From contig NZ_CP109907.1 in assembly GCF_033097525.1 (NCBI RefSeq), forward strand, positions 1,674,001 through 1,738,000: DNA of 64,000 nt, in the 5' to 3' direction. Of this stretch, positions 25,430 through 33,486 are shown piece by piece. Origin of the DNA: Sphingobacterium sp. UGAL515B_05. Lineage in GTDB: Bacteria; Bacteroidota; Bacteroidia; Sphingobacteriales; Sphingobacteriaceae. The notes under the pieces are model-generated. The model did not search any database. It saw only the letters and a list, made by a program, of their open reading frames with translations, and was not told the DNA's origin. The stretch's first letter is position 1. Every line of letters begins with the position of its first letter. Made by a program: the position numbers and the translations under genes.

Positions 25430-26023
25430 GTGTTTAGTTTTTGGCTTTGACCATAGCACATAGCACTCCCTATCCGACCGAAATCAGCTTTTTTGGGGGC
25501 CTGAGCTTATTTAGGTCAGGTAAACAATAAATTAATTGGGAAGCTAGATCGCATTTGAGTAGTTATCACAAAGGTTATCATATTGGCGTGATGCAATCCA
25601 TAGCAGTGTAGGGTCAAATCATGTTTGACTTAGCTAGCCGAGCTACTCGGGAGCAGTAATAAGATTTTTTGTTGTCTGTTTTTTGTGACTCATATCAGCT
25701 TTAAGTATAAAAGCTTTAGAGAAGATCTTATTTGCAGGCTCCCTCCGTGCGCCCAACACCCCCTAGGAGAGGTAGGAACCAAAATTCCCAAGCACGCAAC
25801 ACGGAGAGAGCCTACATCTGTATTTCAAATATACAAAATGCAGGCGTCTTCTCACTGTCACTTCGCGTGCTTAAAGATTTCCTAGGTCTGTTGAGCGAAG
25901 CTTTTTCAGTTCAAAAACAAAGTATAGGTGATATTATCATATCACTTCTCAAATATAGCTAAAACTAAAATAAAAACCAATTATTTGTGGAGTTTTTTTT
26001 AGCTATCACCTGTAAATTAATAT
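25430..26023. other. 594-bp intergenic region between divergent genes
   Basis: Carries an imperfect stem (GGCTCCCTCCGTG near 25738, complement CACGGAGAGAGCC near 25801) and, near its right end, the dyads listed at 25926-26011. Frames of 66 and 76 codons at 25685-25962 overlap the stem, look random and are not called. Confidence 0.5.
25926..26011 (+). promoter_or_regulatory. Candidate operator cluster upstream of the XRE gene
   Basis: A dyad GTGATAT-TATC-ATATCAC (25928-25945) starts inside an AGGTGATA (25926-25933), and the complement TATCACCT recurs at 26004-26011, thirteen bases before the start codon. The spacing suits autoregulation by the HTH protein that follows. Inference from symmetry alone. 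Confidence 0.4.
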
Positions 26024-26869
26024 ATGAATGAAAGCTCATATATTTTAATTGGAAATAAGCTAAAATGGACTAGAGAATCGCTCCTATTAACCGCAAAAGA
26101 AGTAAGCCAATTATCATCAATTCCAGTAACAACTCTGCGTAGGGTTGAAAATGGCGATAAAAAATCCATCGAAAAATGGATTAATGAACTATGTTACTTA
26201 TATCAGATAAATAGGACTAAAATTTATAGCTCACAATATAATATTCCAAATTGGAAAATTTTAAGAAGAAATGTGCTTGCAGTACATAGGGGCAACATTT
26301 TATATCTAAAATATATTAATAAAAGGCCATTTCCTAGAAAAGCCATTGAGTTCCGAATGATGCAGACGTCTTTTATTAACAGTTATAAAAACACTAGTGA
26401 GATAAGAGCCTTTTTACAAAAAACATACAACTGGACATTCAGCTATGAAGCAATTGTAATGGCATTAGACAGCCTTGCAGAAGAACATTTGATTGAAATA
26501 GAAAATGTAAAGGTAAATCCAAGGTCCTACAGAAAAACAAGAAAAAAGAGTAACAATATCCTGTCAGAATTATCACTACTCACCATAAAATTAGAGGAAT
26601 TAACTGATTCAGAACTAAACCACTCAGTAACCCCAGCTTATGACAGAATGGCCGCAATGTTGCTAATCCTCAATAATGAAGTCATTTCAAGAGGAAATCT
26701 ATACGAAAAAATAAATTACACAAATGCGTATAAAAATCATCAAAGATCTCTCAAAGTTTTAGAAAATCTAAAACTTGTTGAACAAACAGAAGAAAAGCCC
26801 AACAGTAGCAAACAAAAATACCGAATCACGAGCAAGGGAAGAGAATTATTAAATTCCAACGGCATTTAA
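26024..26869 (+). CDS. XRE-type regulator with C-terminal winged-helix modules
   Basis: 281 residues. The N-terminus has an XRE helix-turn-helix (LTAKEVSQLSSIPVTTLRRVENG, residues about 22-45). The middle (about 120-165) and the end (about 205-280) look like winged-helix repeats: MAAMLLILNNEVISRGNLYEKI and LKVLENLKLVEQTEEKP with KYRITSKGRELL. This organisation suggests binding to two DNA sites or sensing through the C-terminal part. Codon use is very AT-rich compared with the flanking SusCD genes, pointing to recent acquisition. A second HTH gene follows 1 bp later, so the pair is an operon. Confidence 0.75.
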   Translation: MNESSYILIGNKLKWTRESLLLTAKEVSQLSSIPVTTLRRVENGDKKSIEKWINELCYLYQINRTKIYSSQYNIPNWKILRRNVLAVHRGNILYLKYINKRPFPRKAIEFRMMQTSFINSYKNTSEIRAFLQKTYNWTFSYEAIVMALDSLAEEHLIEIENVKVNPRSYRKTRKKSNNILSELSLLTIKLEELTDSELNHSVTPAYDRMAAMLLILNNEVISRGNLYEKINYTNAYKNHQRSLKVLENLKLVEQTEEKPNSSKQKYRITSKGRELLNSNGI

Positions 26870-26870
26870 A

Positions 26871-27086
26871 GTGAGTAATATTTATCCTTATTTAAATAGT
26901 CAAAATCAAATTAGCGATAGTTCTAAAATCATCGCAAAGAGATTTAATAGACTTTTTTCGGGAGAACTTAATGGGCTCTATGCAGATGAAATATATGGTC
27001 TCTCTAAAGCTTTAAAATGTAAGCCGAGTCAACTCTTCGAATACTTTTACGGCGAAGGAGAGCGTCCAATAATTGGGTTAAGCTAA
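26871..27086 (+). CDS. Small XRE-like protein
   Basis: 71 residues from a GTG start that follows the stop of the previous gene by 1 bp. The central part fits an HTH of the XRE type whose third helix and tail read ELNGLYADEIYGLSKALKCKPSQLFEYF; the C-terminus is RPIIGLS. Short XRE proteins of this kind often serve as antitoxins or operon repressors. A decayed copy of its C-terminal coding sequence lies 1.8 kb downstream (28872-28931), just before a Doc-like toxin, which hints that this gene type was once a toxin partner. Confidence 0.6.
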   Translation: MSNIYPYLNSQNQISDSSKIIAKRFNRLFSGELNGLYADEIYGLSKALKCKPSQLFEYFYGEGERPIIGLS

Positions 27087-27196
27087 TGCAGCTCCCAAAA
27101 ACGGCAAAAACCAAGTTGAAACTTTTTTTAATTTTTCCAATTCCAAAAAATTATTCCTATGTTAGATCAGCCGGTTGAAATATACCAACATCTAGC

Positions 27197-27223
27197 GAAG
27201 CGCCTTAATAAATAAGGCGCTTC
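27197..27223 (+). terminator. Hairpin downstream of the small XRE gene
   Basis: GAAGCGCCTTA (27197-27207) and TAAGGCGCTTC (27213-27223) form an 11-bp stem with a 5-nt loop; the T-tract after it is poor. Confidence 0.6.
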
Positions 27224-27273
27224 ATTATTAATAATAAGATTTTTTCATAACATAGTTAGTATTTAAAATTGTT

Positions 27274-27306
27274 CCTCTTTTATTGATTATAAAAGAGGAT
27301 TTTTTG
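27274..27306 (+). terminator. Intrinsic terminator
   Basis: CCTCTTTTAT (27274-27283) pairs with ATAAAAGAGG (27289-27298) around a 5-nt loop and is followed by ATTTTTTG, a classic plus-strand terminator for the XRE operon. Confidence 0.85.
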
Positions 27307-27327
27307 TTGAGTCAACCTTCTATAATC

Positions 27328-27506
27328 AAAAAGCCACTCCCTTTCGGAAATGGCTCAAAATAAATATCTATAAACTTTAAAAGTATTTGATTACAGTTTT
27401 TCGATTTCTTCGATAGAAAGCCCGGTTCCTTTAGCAATATCAGCAATAGGTAAACCCATTTTCTTAAACTCCAATGCAATGGCAATAGCTTCCTCGCGCT
27501 TACCTT
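27328..27506. repeat. 179-bp direct repeat, copy A (3' end of Rpn gene 1)
   Basis: Matches 29701-29879 with about seven differences over 179 bp. It covers the last 36 codons of each Rpn-type gene, starting inside the KREEAIAIALEF block, plus about 63 bp of 3' flank. The upstream parts of the two genes are far more divergent. Confidence 0.9.
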
Positions 27507-28384
27507 CAATCTTACCTTCAATCTTACCTTTCTGAATTCCTTTTTTTTCAGCTTTATCTAATAAATATTCTTGAGTGCCCATAGTATCGCTCCTTCCTAT
27601 TTTTGTTTTAATTTCTTCTTCAAACTTAGATAAATTGCCTACAAAAAGCAATTTATCGATCTCTCCTCTGCCATTAAGGACTAATCTATTGAGGAAATAT
27701 ACTCAAAACTTCCTCATTATCAAAACTTACGTAATAAGTTAAAAAATCATATAACCCTTGTCGCGTATCCTTATCCATCTCCCTTTTCATCATCTCATCA
27801 TAGAGATCATGCTTGATCACTTTCAATCCATCATCGCTTACTTTCTTGTTAACAATGGCCAAAAGAGCAGTAAGAACAATCACAGAAAATGGGTTCTTAT
27901 TTGATCGCAATACCGACTCTTCCTGATCCATGATCTTGTAACTGTTAAAATCATAGCGCAATGACGTACCCATAAATTGCTGGCTATAGACCATAGGATG
28001 ATAGCCTTTATTTTCATCTGCCAGGATCGCAATCGCTGTAATTGGAACCTTGTAACGATCCCATATTCTATAAAAATAGCGAAACATGCGCTCGGCCAAA
28101 TCACCCCTGCCTTTATTGCTCTGGATCTCTACATGGCAGAGTACAAACTGTTCACGGCCATCATTTAAAAATACCTTCACAAGCTTGTCTACATAACGCA
28201 CTCCCCTGCCGGTGTTTTCCGGAGGAAACAAAGTCTCAAACTCTTTATCGAGATAATCAAAGGGTCTGCTCAAATCAAAAACAGCATCTGCATCCGGAAA
28301 GATAAATCTTAGAAAATGCGAAAATGTTTGCTCCAAAATAGATTTCCACAAGGGATCATCTACACGCCTTCTTCTTGGACTCAT
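27391..28384 (-). pseudogene. Rpn-type PD-(D/E)XK nuclease/transposase, frameshifted
   Basis: Two frames make up one gene. The first (28384 to 27686, 232 codons) holds the nuclease region: LLEQ-like N-terminus, VDKLVKVFLNDGREQFVLCHVEIQS with the D and E-x-Q residues of the PD-(D/E)XK core. It stops at TAG (27686-27688) after LSIFPQ. The frame shifted by one base continues without stops from NRLVLNGRGEIDKLLFVGN to the end at 27391, matching the usual C-terminal extension. A single-base change thus splits the gene. The C-terminus contains a GKIEGKIEGK tandem repeat. The intact paralogue is at 29764. Family role: recombination-promoting nuclease/putative transposase. Confidence 0.8.
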
Positions 28385-28420
28385 AATTATTTATCAACTG
28401 GTTAACAACACAAAGATAGG

Positions 28421-28469
28421 AAACCGTCAAACAAAATACTAATTAAATTAGCATTTTGTTTGACGGTTT
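28421..28469. repeat. Near-perfect 24-bp inverted repeat upstream of Rpn gene 1
   Basis: Arms 28421-28444 and 28446-28469 are complementary at 23 of 24 positions around a single base. It sits 36 bp before the Rpn start. The second Rpn gene has a related but shorter palindrome at the same place (30745-30769), so the structure travels with the gene. Confidence 0.85.
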
Positions 28470-28671
28470 AATCCTAATACTGATGAAACCTGGAGCTTTT
28501 AGCAATAGCTTATATGCTCTAGTAAAGGTTTCTAAAATTCTTTCCAGCCATCTCCCCTTACGGGAAAGGTTAGCATCCAATGATTACGTTAGAAGGGGGC
28601 ATATAGAAACAAACCCAAATTTGAATATAAATTCGAATCTTTGATCTAGATATAAATAAAGGATATTAAAG

Positions 28672-28821
28672 ATGAACTACAACATATCATTCTCGGATAT
28701 GGACCAATTGGCAGTTCAAGCAAACTCAAACAAGTCCAGCATTTCCTTAAAGAAAATGCGACGCCAAGCCAAGGAATTGAAAGACAAGAGTATTCCAAAA
28801 GTGAAGAAGAAAAATACTTAA
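28672..28821 (+). CDS. Small basic protein (49 aa), possible antitoxin or remnant
   Basis: ATG at 28672 after an AAAGGATATTAAAG leader, 49 codons, stop at 28819-28821. The first half is polar (MNYNISFSDMDQLAVQANSN), the second strongly basic (SLKKMRRQAKELKDK, KVKKKNT). It is on the same strand as the Doc-like gene 380 bp downstream. Antitoxins of Doc-type toxins are small and DNA-binding, but I see no known fold here, and the distance is large. Could also be a short spurious ORF. Confidence 0.4.
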   Translation: MNYNISFSDMDQLAVQANSNKSSISLKKMRRQAKELKDKSIPKVKKKNT

Positions 28822-29203
28822 TTGATTTCGCAACGCAACATTCTCTGTTCTAATTAGGTAAAATAGATTAGCAAGCGTCCCTTAGCCAACTTTTTTGGCA
28901 CAGTAAGCGACCAATAATTGGACTAAGCTAGGATAGCCGCAAAAACGGGGGGGGGAAAACAAACAGCAAAAAGTTATTCTTAACTTTTCAATTTCAGCAA
29001 ACTGTTCCTATATCATTTTAGCTGGCCGAAATACACATTAGGAAAAGAATAGAAGTGTTACTACGCTCCAATTAATCATCTGACAATAAGCATCTTACAC
29101 TAAAAAACACTGATGTACCGACACAGATGTCGGAGACATCCCCCAACCAAATGATACAATAACTTATTTTCCAATATTTTAACAGTATTTTTATATTCTA
29201 ATA
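28822..29203. other. Intergenic region with a decayed XRE-gene tail and a G9 tract
   Basis: Codons 28872-28931 read QASLSQLFWHSKRPIIGLS-stop, matching the C-terminus of the 71-aa XRE protein (PSQLF..., RPIIGLS-stop); the following ~100 bp also resemble the flank of that gene (compare 27060-27160). A run of nine G occupies 28947-28955. No intact gene is visible. Confidence 0.65.
28872..28931 (+). pseudogene. Relic of a second 71-aa XRE-like gene
   Basis: About 19 codons survive, with SQLF and KRPIIGLS-stop in frame and the same downstream context (CAATAATTGG-x-x-TAAGCTA, AAAAACGG, TTCCTAT) as the gene at 26871. An in-frame TAG precedes it and the HTH part is missing. Confidence 0.6.
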
Positions 29204-29674
29204 TTGATTTCACATGATATCCGACTTAACAACATCTCTGATTCAAAGAAGAAAATTTCTGGCGGATTATCTGGAGTAGAAAATATAGGCTATATTGCTA
29301 GCGTAATAGAAAAGGTGAAAGACGATCTATATTACCCAGAATTTGAGAACAAACTTACCCACTTGGTGTTTTCAATCAATAAATTACATGCCTTCCATGA
29401 TGGAAATAAAAGAACTTCTATAGGAGTTGGGGCTAGTTTTTTAGAACTAAATGGCTTCGACCATATAGTAACGAAATTTATAAGGGAAATGGAAAATATA
29501 GCGGTTTGCGTTGCAGACAACATAATCTACCGTGATTTTTTGGAAGAAATAATTCAATCAATTTTATTTGAAGACGATTATAATGAATCCCTGAAACTTA
29601 AAATTTTAGGTGCTTTACAAACAATTACTAATCAAGAAGATAATGAGTCTTCATTAGAAGGGAATGAATTTTAA
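29204..29674 (+). CDS. Doc-like toxin (Fic/Doc fold)
   Basis: 156 residues. The motif HAFHDGNKRTS (His62, Asp66, Asn68, Lys69, Arg70) matches the Doc form H-x-F-x-D-x-NKR rather than the AMP-transferring Fic form with GNGR, so a Doc-type kinase of the death-on-curing group is expected; Doc inactivates elongation factor Tu by phosphorylation in the classic system. The frame begins with TTG at 29204 (LISHDIRL) and is open back to a stop at 29180-29182 without an ATG; the N-terminus may be trimmed. No clear antitoxin is adjacent: only a relic XRE tail and a 49-aa ORF lie upstream. The acidic C-terminal tail is unlike typical Doc. Confidence 0.75.
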   Translation: MISHDIRLNNISDSKKKISGGLSGVENIGYIASVIEKVKDDLYYPEFENKLTHLVFSINKLHAFHDGNKRTSIGVGASFLELNGFDHIVTKFIREMENIAVCVADNIIYRDFLEEIIQSILFEDDYNESLKLKILGALQTITNQEDNESSLEGNEF

Positions 29675-29700
29675 AAACCCCAATATAAATCAGAGCATTG

Positions 29701-29879
29701 AAAAAGCCACTCCCTTTCGTAAATGGCTGAAAATAAATATCTATAAACTTTAAAAGTATTTGATTACAGTTTTTCGATTTCTTCGATAGAAAGCCCGGTG
29801 CCTTTAGCAATATCAGCAATAGGTAAACCCATTTTCTTAAACTCTAGTGCAATGGCAATAGCTTCTTCACGCTTACCTT
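29701..29879. repeat. 179-bp direct repeat, copy B (3' end of Rpn gene 2)
   Basis: Partner of 27328-27506. It ends the intact Rpn gene and its short 3' flank. The high identity against divergent 5' parts suggests recent gene conversion or module exchange. Confidence 0.9.
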
Positions 29880-30684
29880 TTTCAATGCCAGTCTTAAGAC
29901 CTTTTTCTCGTTCCTGTTTTTTTATTGTTTCAATTACTCCCATTTCAATTGTGCCTCCTGTCACTTGATAAATGTATTGGTCAAATTTACTATTTATTTC
30001 TTTATCTCGTATAAATAGAAAACTCTTTAAAAAAACTAAAAAGCTCATTATACGATCTTTACTGTATCGATTCGTCTGAATCAGTGTACGTGCAATTATA
30101 CTCCGCTGCTCCGCCAGCTCTTCTTCAGGAACTTTATCTTCCTGTAAGGATTTCTGACAAGCTAATACAATATACGCAAAAATATTGTCCATAACAAGAA
30201 GCTCATCCTCGCTATGATCAAAGATCTGATAATTAAGATAACGGAATTCCAACGATGTTCGGAATAATGTATAACTGTAGATAGCGGGCCGCCGCTGGCT
30301 ACGATCGCCCGTAAAAACAGCTATCGTCTCTACTGGAACTCGATATCGGTCCAATAGACGATAATGGTACTGAAATATCCGATGTGAAAATCCCAGATCA
30401 TTGCCTCCCTCTATTTCCGTATGCATCAAGATCCATTTCTCCGTACCATCTCGCAAAAACACCTTCACCAATAGATCCGCCATACGCTTGCCTTTTTTAC
30501 GCTCACGGTCGGGGATGATCTCCAACAACTCTTTGTCCATAAACGTCAATCCCCGATCGAAATCAAAGATCGCCTCTGCTTCGGGATACATAAACCGCAG
30601 AAAGTCGGGAAAGTTATCTTCAAAGATAGCCTTCAGAAGTTCATCGCTCTTCTTTGAAGGCATAGACCCGTGCTGTACGCCCAT
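29764..30684 (-). CDS. Rpn-type PD-(D/E)XK nuclease/transposase, intact
   Basis: 306 residues, uninterrupted. MADLLVKVFLRDGTEKWILMHTEIEGG carries the Asp and E-x-E residues of the PD-(D/E)XK core; HRIFQYHYRLLDRYRVPVETIAVFTGD is the conserved Rpn helix-strand block. A long helical region follows, ending KREEAIAIALEFKKMGLP and ADIAKGTGLSIEEIEKL, identical to the frameshifted paralogue's end. Members of this family (Rpn, YhgA-like) promote RecA-independent recombination or act as restriction-like defence nucleases. A shorter start at Met8 is possible. Confidence 0.85.
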   Translation of the reverse strand: MGVQHGSMPSKKSDELLKAIFEDNFPDFLRFMYPEAEAIFDFDRGLTFMDKELLEIIPDRERKKGKRMADLLVKVFLRDGTEKWILMHTEIEGGNDLGFSHRIFQYHYRLLDRYRVPVETIAVFTGDRSQRRPAIYSYTLFRTSLEFRYLNYQIFDHSEDELLVMDNIFAYIVLACQKSLQEDKVPEEELAEQRSIIARTLIQTNRYSKDRIMSFLVFLKSFLFIRDKEINSKFDQYIYQVTGGTIEMGVIETIKKQEREKGLKTGIEKGKREEAIAIALEFKKMGLPIADIAKGTGLSIEEIEKL

Positions 30685-30744
30685 AATTTGAGTCTTAATT
30701 ATTTATTAATTGGTTAACAGTACAAAGATAGGAAACAACAAAAT

Positions 30745-30769
30745 AAAATACTAATATAATTAGTATTTT
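30745..30769. repeat. 11-bp inverted repeat upstream of Rpn gene 2
   Basis: AAAATACTAAT and ATTAGTATTTT (30745-30755, 30759-30769) around three bases. The flank (GGTTAAC, ACAAAGATAGGAAAC) matches that before Rpn gene 1. Confidence 0.75.
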
Positions 30770-30803
30770 TGTTTAAAAAGTAAAGTTATTACTTCACACC
30801 GAA

Positions 30804-32414
30804 TTAGTTGATCCTTTGCATCTGTTGATACGTAAAAAGCTGTGGGTAATTTTTTGGAAGTTCAGTTGTCAGGTTATGCATTTGGAAATTATCACTTCTA
30901 ATTCGACCATCAGGATCCATCAGTACATATCTCGGAATTCCGTTAAATTTAAATAATTCACGCAATGCTCTATATTCATCGGCAGAAACCCGATAGGATT
31001 CAAACATGCTATTTTTAACGATATAATCTTTATAAAACTCCATATCTGGAGTTCCATCGACGTCCGTCACAAAAACAAACGCCAAATTAGGATTATCTTT
31101 GAGTTTTAAGCGTTTTCCTTGCGACGATTCAATACCGGAGCGGCATGGGCCGCACCACTGTGCCCAAAAGTCCACAACAACGACTTTACCACGGTATTTA
31201 TCTGTCATGCTCTTAAAAATAGTTGCAGCAGTTGTATGGGGTAGCAAATAGCCGTTTTTGGATTTCTTCACACGTTCCGCCAGTTGAAGCGCTTCATACC
31301 TTAAATCTCTATTTTTTAACACGGCCAATAATTGTTCTGTAGTTTTTGTTATCCCAACTGTATCAGCTGCACCATTTAATGCAGACCGCAAGGTACGTAG
31401 TTTCGCAACTTCCGAGACCAACGTAGTGGCTATCGTTGGGTTAGATTTTTGATTTGCCGAATCCAATACCAAATATAAATTCCCTTTACGTTGACTATTT
31501 AAGGCATCATAATAGACATCACGACTAAATAGTGTAGAATACTCAAATCGGTTAATAAAGGTTGAAAACTCATCCTGTACCAAAATAGCCGGATCATTTA
31601 AGTTTAAGCGAGCTATAAAATTAAAATAATCACTGGGTAGTGGCTCTTTTAGGAAGGCATTTGTAGGATTGTTACTTAGGTAATTCTTTCGATACATTTG
31701 CAGATCCATCAATTGCACTGCATACATGAGCGCAACTTGCGTATGGACTATATTTTTTATTTTTGGTGAAAAATCTGATTTCTTTAACCGTCCCTTTACT
31801 TCATTTTGCACCGAATCCCAAGCTGTCAAGAGTTGCTTTTTTATTGATGAAATTGGTTGCTCTTTCAAACGCCTTTCCATGCCCTGATAAAAGGCACGGG
31901 TGTTATTTCCCCAATCAAAGCCTACAAGCAGCTGATTCTCGGCAGCAAGAGGGCCTTCAAAACCCATTAACGCTAAATTTTGATCTGCTGTAACGCGAAA
32001 TCGCAACGCTAGCGTCTGTCCCGGTTCGATATAAAATTTAAATTGGTCATTTTTAAAGTTAAGGTAACTAGTTTTCGGATTAGTAGCCAAGAAGCTCGCC
32101 TCAAAACGACCATCAGGATAAACCTGTACGGTAGTCGGATAATCTTCACGAGTCAGCTCATTACTGCTATAAATAATACCACTTGTAAATTCTAATGCAG
32201 GACTATAACCTTCGATAAATCCAACTAAACGTACCGTATCAAATTGGAAAAATTTGTCTTTATACGATACTAGATTTTTTTTCACTTTAGCATCCGCCAG
32301 CTTTTGCTTTATCCAGTCATTTGGATCAACTTTAAGCGGTTTTTCAGCAGATGATTGCGCTATAGCAAATGACAACAAGAAGAAAGTAAATAAAGAAAGT
32401 AATGATAACTTCAT
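30804..32414 (-). CDS. Large exported thioredoxin-domain (TlpA/AhpC-TSA-like) protein
   Basis: I start at the ATG at 32412-32414 (536 residues), where a clean signal peptide begins (MKLSLLSLFTFFLLSFAIAQS); the frame extends to 32594 without coding character. The N-terminal ~380 residues are a helical and beta-mixed region of a type found before thioredoxin domains in Bacteroidota. The C-terminal domain has the active site FWAQWCGPCRSG and a cis-Pro region NGIPRYVLMDPDGRI. It should be a periplasmic or membrane-attached thiol-disulphide oxidoreductase. It stands alone, divergent from the lipoprotein gene at 32720. Confidence 0.87.
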   Translation of the reverse strand: MKLSLLSLFTFFLLSFAIAQSSAEKPLKVDPNDWIKQKLADAKVKKNLVSYKDKFFQFDTVRLVGFIEGYSPALEFTSGIIYSSNELTREDYPTTVQVYPDGRFEASFLATNPKTSYLNFKNDQFKFYIEPGQTLALRFRVTADQNLALMGFEGPLAAENQLLVGFDWGNNTRAFYQGMERRLKEQPISSIKKQLLTAWDSVQNEVKGRLKKSDFSPKIKNIVHTQVALMYAVQLMDLQMYRKNYLSNNPTNAFLKEPLPSDYFNFIARLNLNDPAILVQDEFSTFINRFEYSTLFSRDVYYDALNSQRKGNLYLVLDSANQKSNPTIATTLVSEVAKLRTLRSALNGAADTVGITKTTEQLLAVLKNRDLRYEALQLAERVKKSKNGYLLPHTTAATIFKSMTDKYRGKVVVVDFWAQWCGPCRSGIESSQGKRLKLKDNPNLAFVFVTDVDGTPDMEFYKDYIVKNSMFESYRVSADEYRALRELFKFNGIPRYVLMDPDGRIRSDNFQMHNLTTELPKNYPQLFTYQQMQRIN

Positions 32415-32719
32415 AACTAGGCTATTGGTTTCCATAAAGTTAATCATTTCATTTAGACAACAACGAATAAAATGGTTATAATTTAAATTTCCCTTCCCAT
32501 AGGAATAAACCAATTTTTGAATAGATACAATAGATTGATTATTCATCCAATTAGATAAATTTCCGATAGGAAGACTTATGAGCAGCAGCCGCATATAATA
32601 TACTAACTGCTAGAGAAATAAAATTTGAACCATGCAATAACTTTCAGTTATTATAACTATCTTTAAAATTATACAAAACTTAAAAATCACACCGCTTGCT
32701 TACTCTAATCGCAAAAAAT
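32415..32719. other. 305-bp divergent promoter region
   Basis: AT-rich spacer between the thioredoxin-domain gene and the lipoprotein gene. It should hold both promoters. Apart from a small ATAACTTTCAGTTAT dyad I see nothing specific. Confidence 0.5.
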
Positions 32720-33475
32720 ATGCAATTTAAAACACCTCTCCGCCCTCTGCTTTTTGTCTGCGCCATCGGCCTGTTGTTTAGTTCTTGTCAAAAGGACGGC
32801 CCTTCTGAGCAGAAGGATCTTATCGATATTGAAACGAGAGATGCTGCATGGACGAAATTGAGTATCCCGGGACAGCTTAGAGGCACATCGGCTATTTATG
32901 GCAATATTGACGACACCTTGGTTGTGGCCACCATGTACAAGATTTATATGACTACAGATAAAGGAGCTTCGTGGCAAATGGTCAACGATGCTGGATTTGG
33001 CATACCTAGCTTCAGTATGTATCAGGGAGAACTGATGGCTTTAAGTAATTTCCAAGACCATTCGACAAGTCCGACTTTATTCTCGTTGGACCAGGGTAAA
33101 AATTGGAGCAGAAAGGGCAAATATGGGTATGAAGTCTATGATAAAATACAGGTCAATCGAAAAGAAACAAAGATCAGTGAAAACGAATCTTACAAAATCA
33201 TCCCGCAGCCGAAAGAAATCATCGACAAAGAATATGGACGTCCGTTAATGCAGCCCGACAAATTAGTAAGGGTTACTGATAAAGGTGAACAGCTACTTGA
33301 TTTTCCTTTCCGCCGACAACTGAACTATATTTACCACGATAAGAAAAACCGACTTTATATTGGCGCGGAAGGAACACGTTTTGAGTGGACTGTCAAAGGG
33401 AATGAGCGTACTTATCCGAAATCCACAGATACAGCGATCATTTACATCAGCAAACTCCCTATCAACGGACGATAA
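32720..33475 (+). CDS. Lipoprotein with Asp-box (BNR-like) repeats
   Basis: 251 residues from the ATG at 32720. Lipoprotein signal with Cys23 (GLLFSSCQKDG). The body has two Asp boxes, TTDKGASW and SLDQGKNW, with beta-strand-rich surroundings, so a partial beta-propeller fold is likely, as in sialidase-like or photosystem-assembly-like proteins. With only about 230 mature residues a full propeller is unlikely. No catalytic residues can be assigned. It converges with the PAS kinase gene 11 bp away. Confidence 0.7.
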   Translation: MQFKTPLRPLLFVCAIGLLFSSCQKDGPSEQKDLIDIETRDAAWTKLSIPGQLRGTSAIYGNIDDTLVVATMYKIYMTTDKGASWQMVNDAGFGIPSFSMYQGELMALSNFQDHSTSPTLFSLDQGKNWSRKGKYGYEVYDKIQVNRKETKISENESYKIIPQPKEIIDKEYGRPLMQPDKLVRVTDKGEQLLDFPFRRQLNYIYHDKKNRLYIGAEGTRFEWTVKGNERTYPKSTDTAIIYISKLPINGR

Positions 33476-33486
33476 CGAAACAACAC

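Noticed and set aside
25685-25962. Two overlapping 66- and 76-codon ORFs in the spacer before the XRE operon
   Set aside because: They run through an inverted repeat and have no protein features.
28456-28644. 62-codon ORF after the Rpn gene 1 palindrome
   Set aside because: Begins inside the palindrome arm and shows no features; probably chance.
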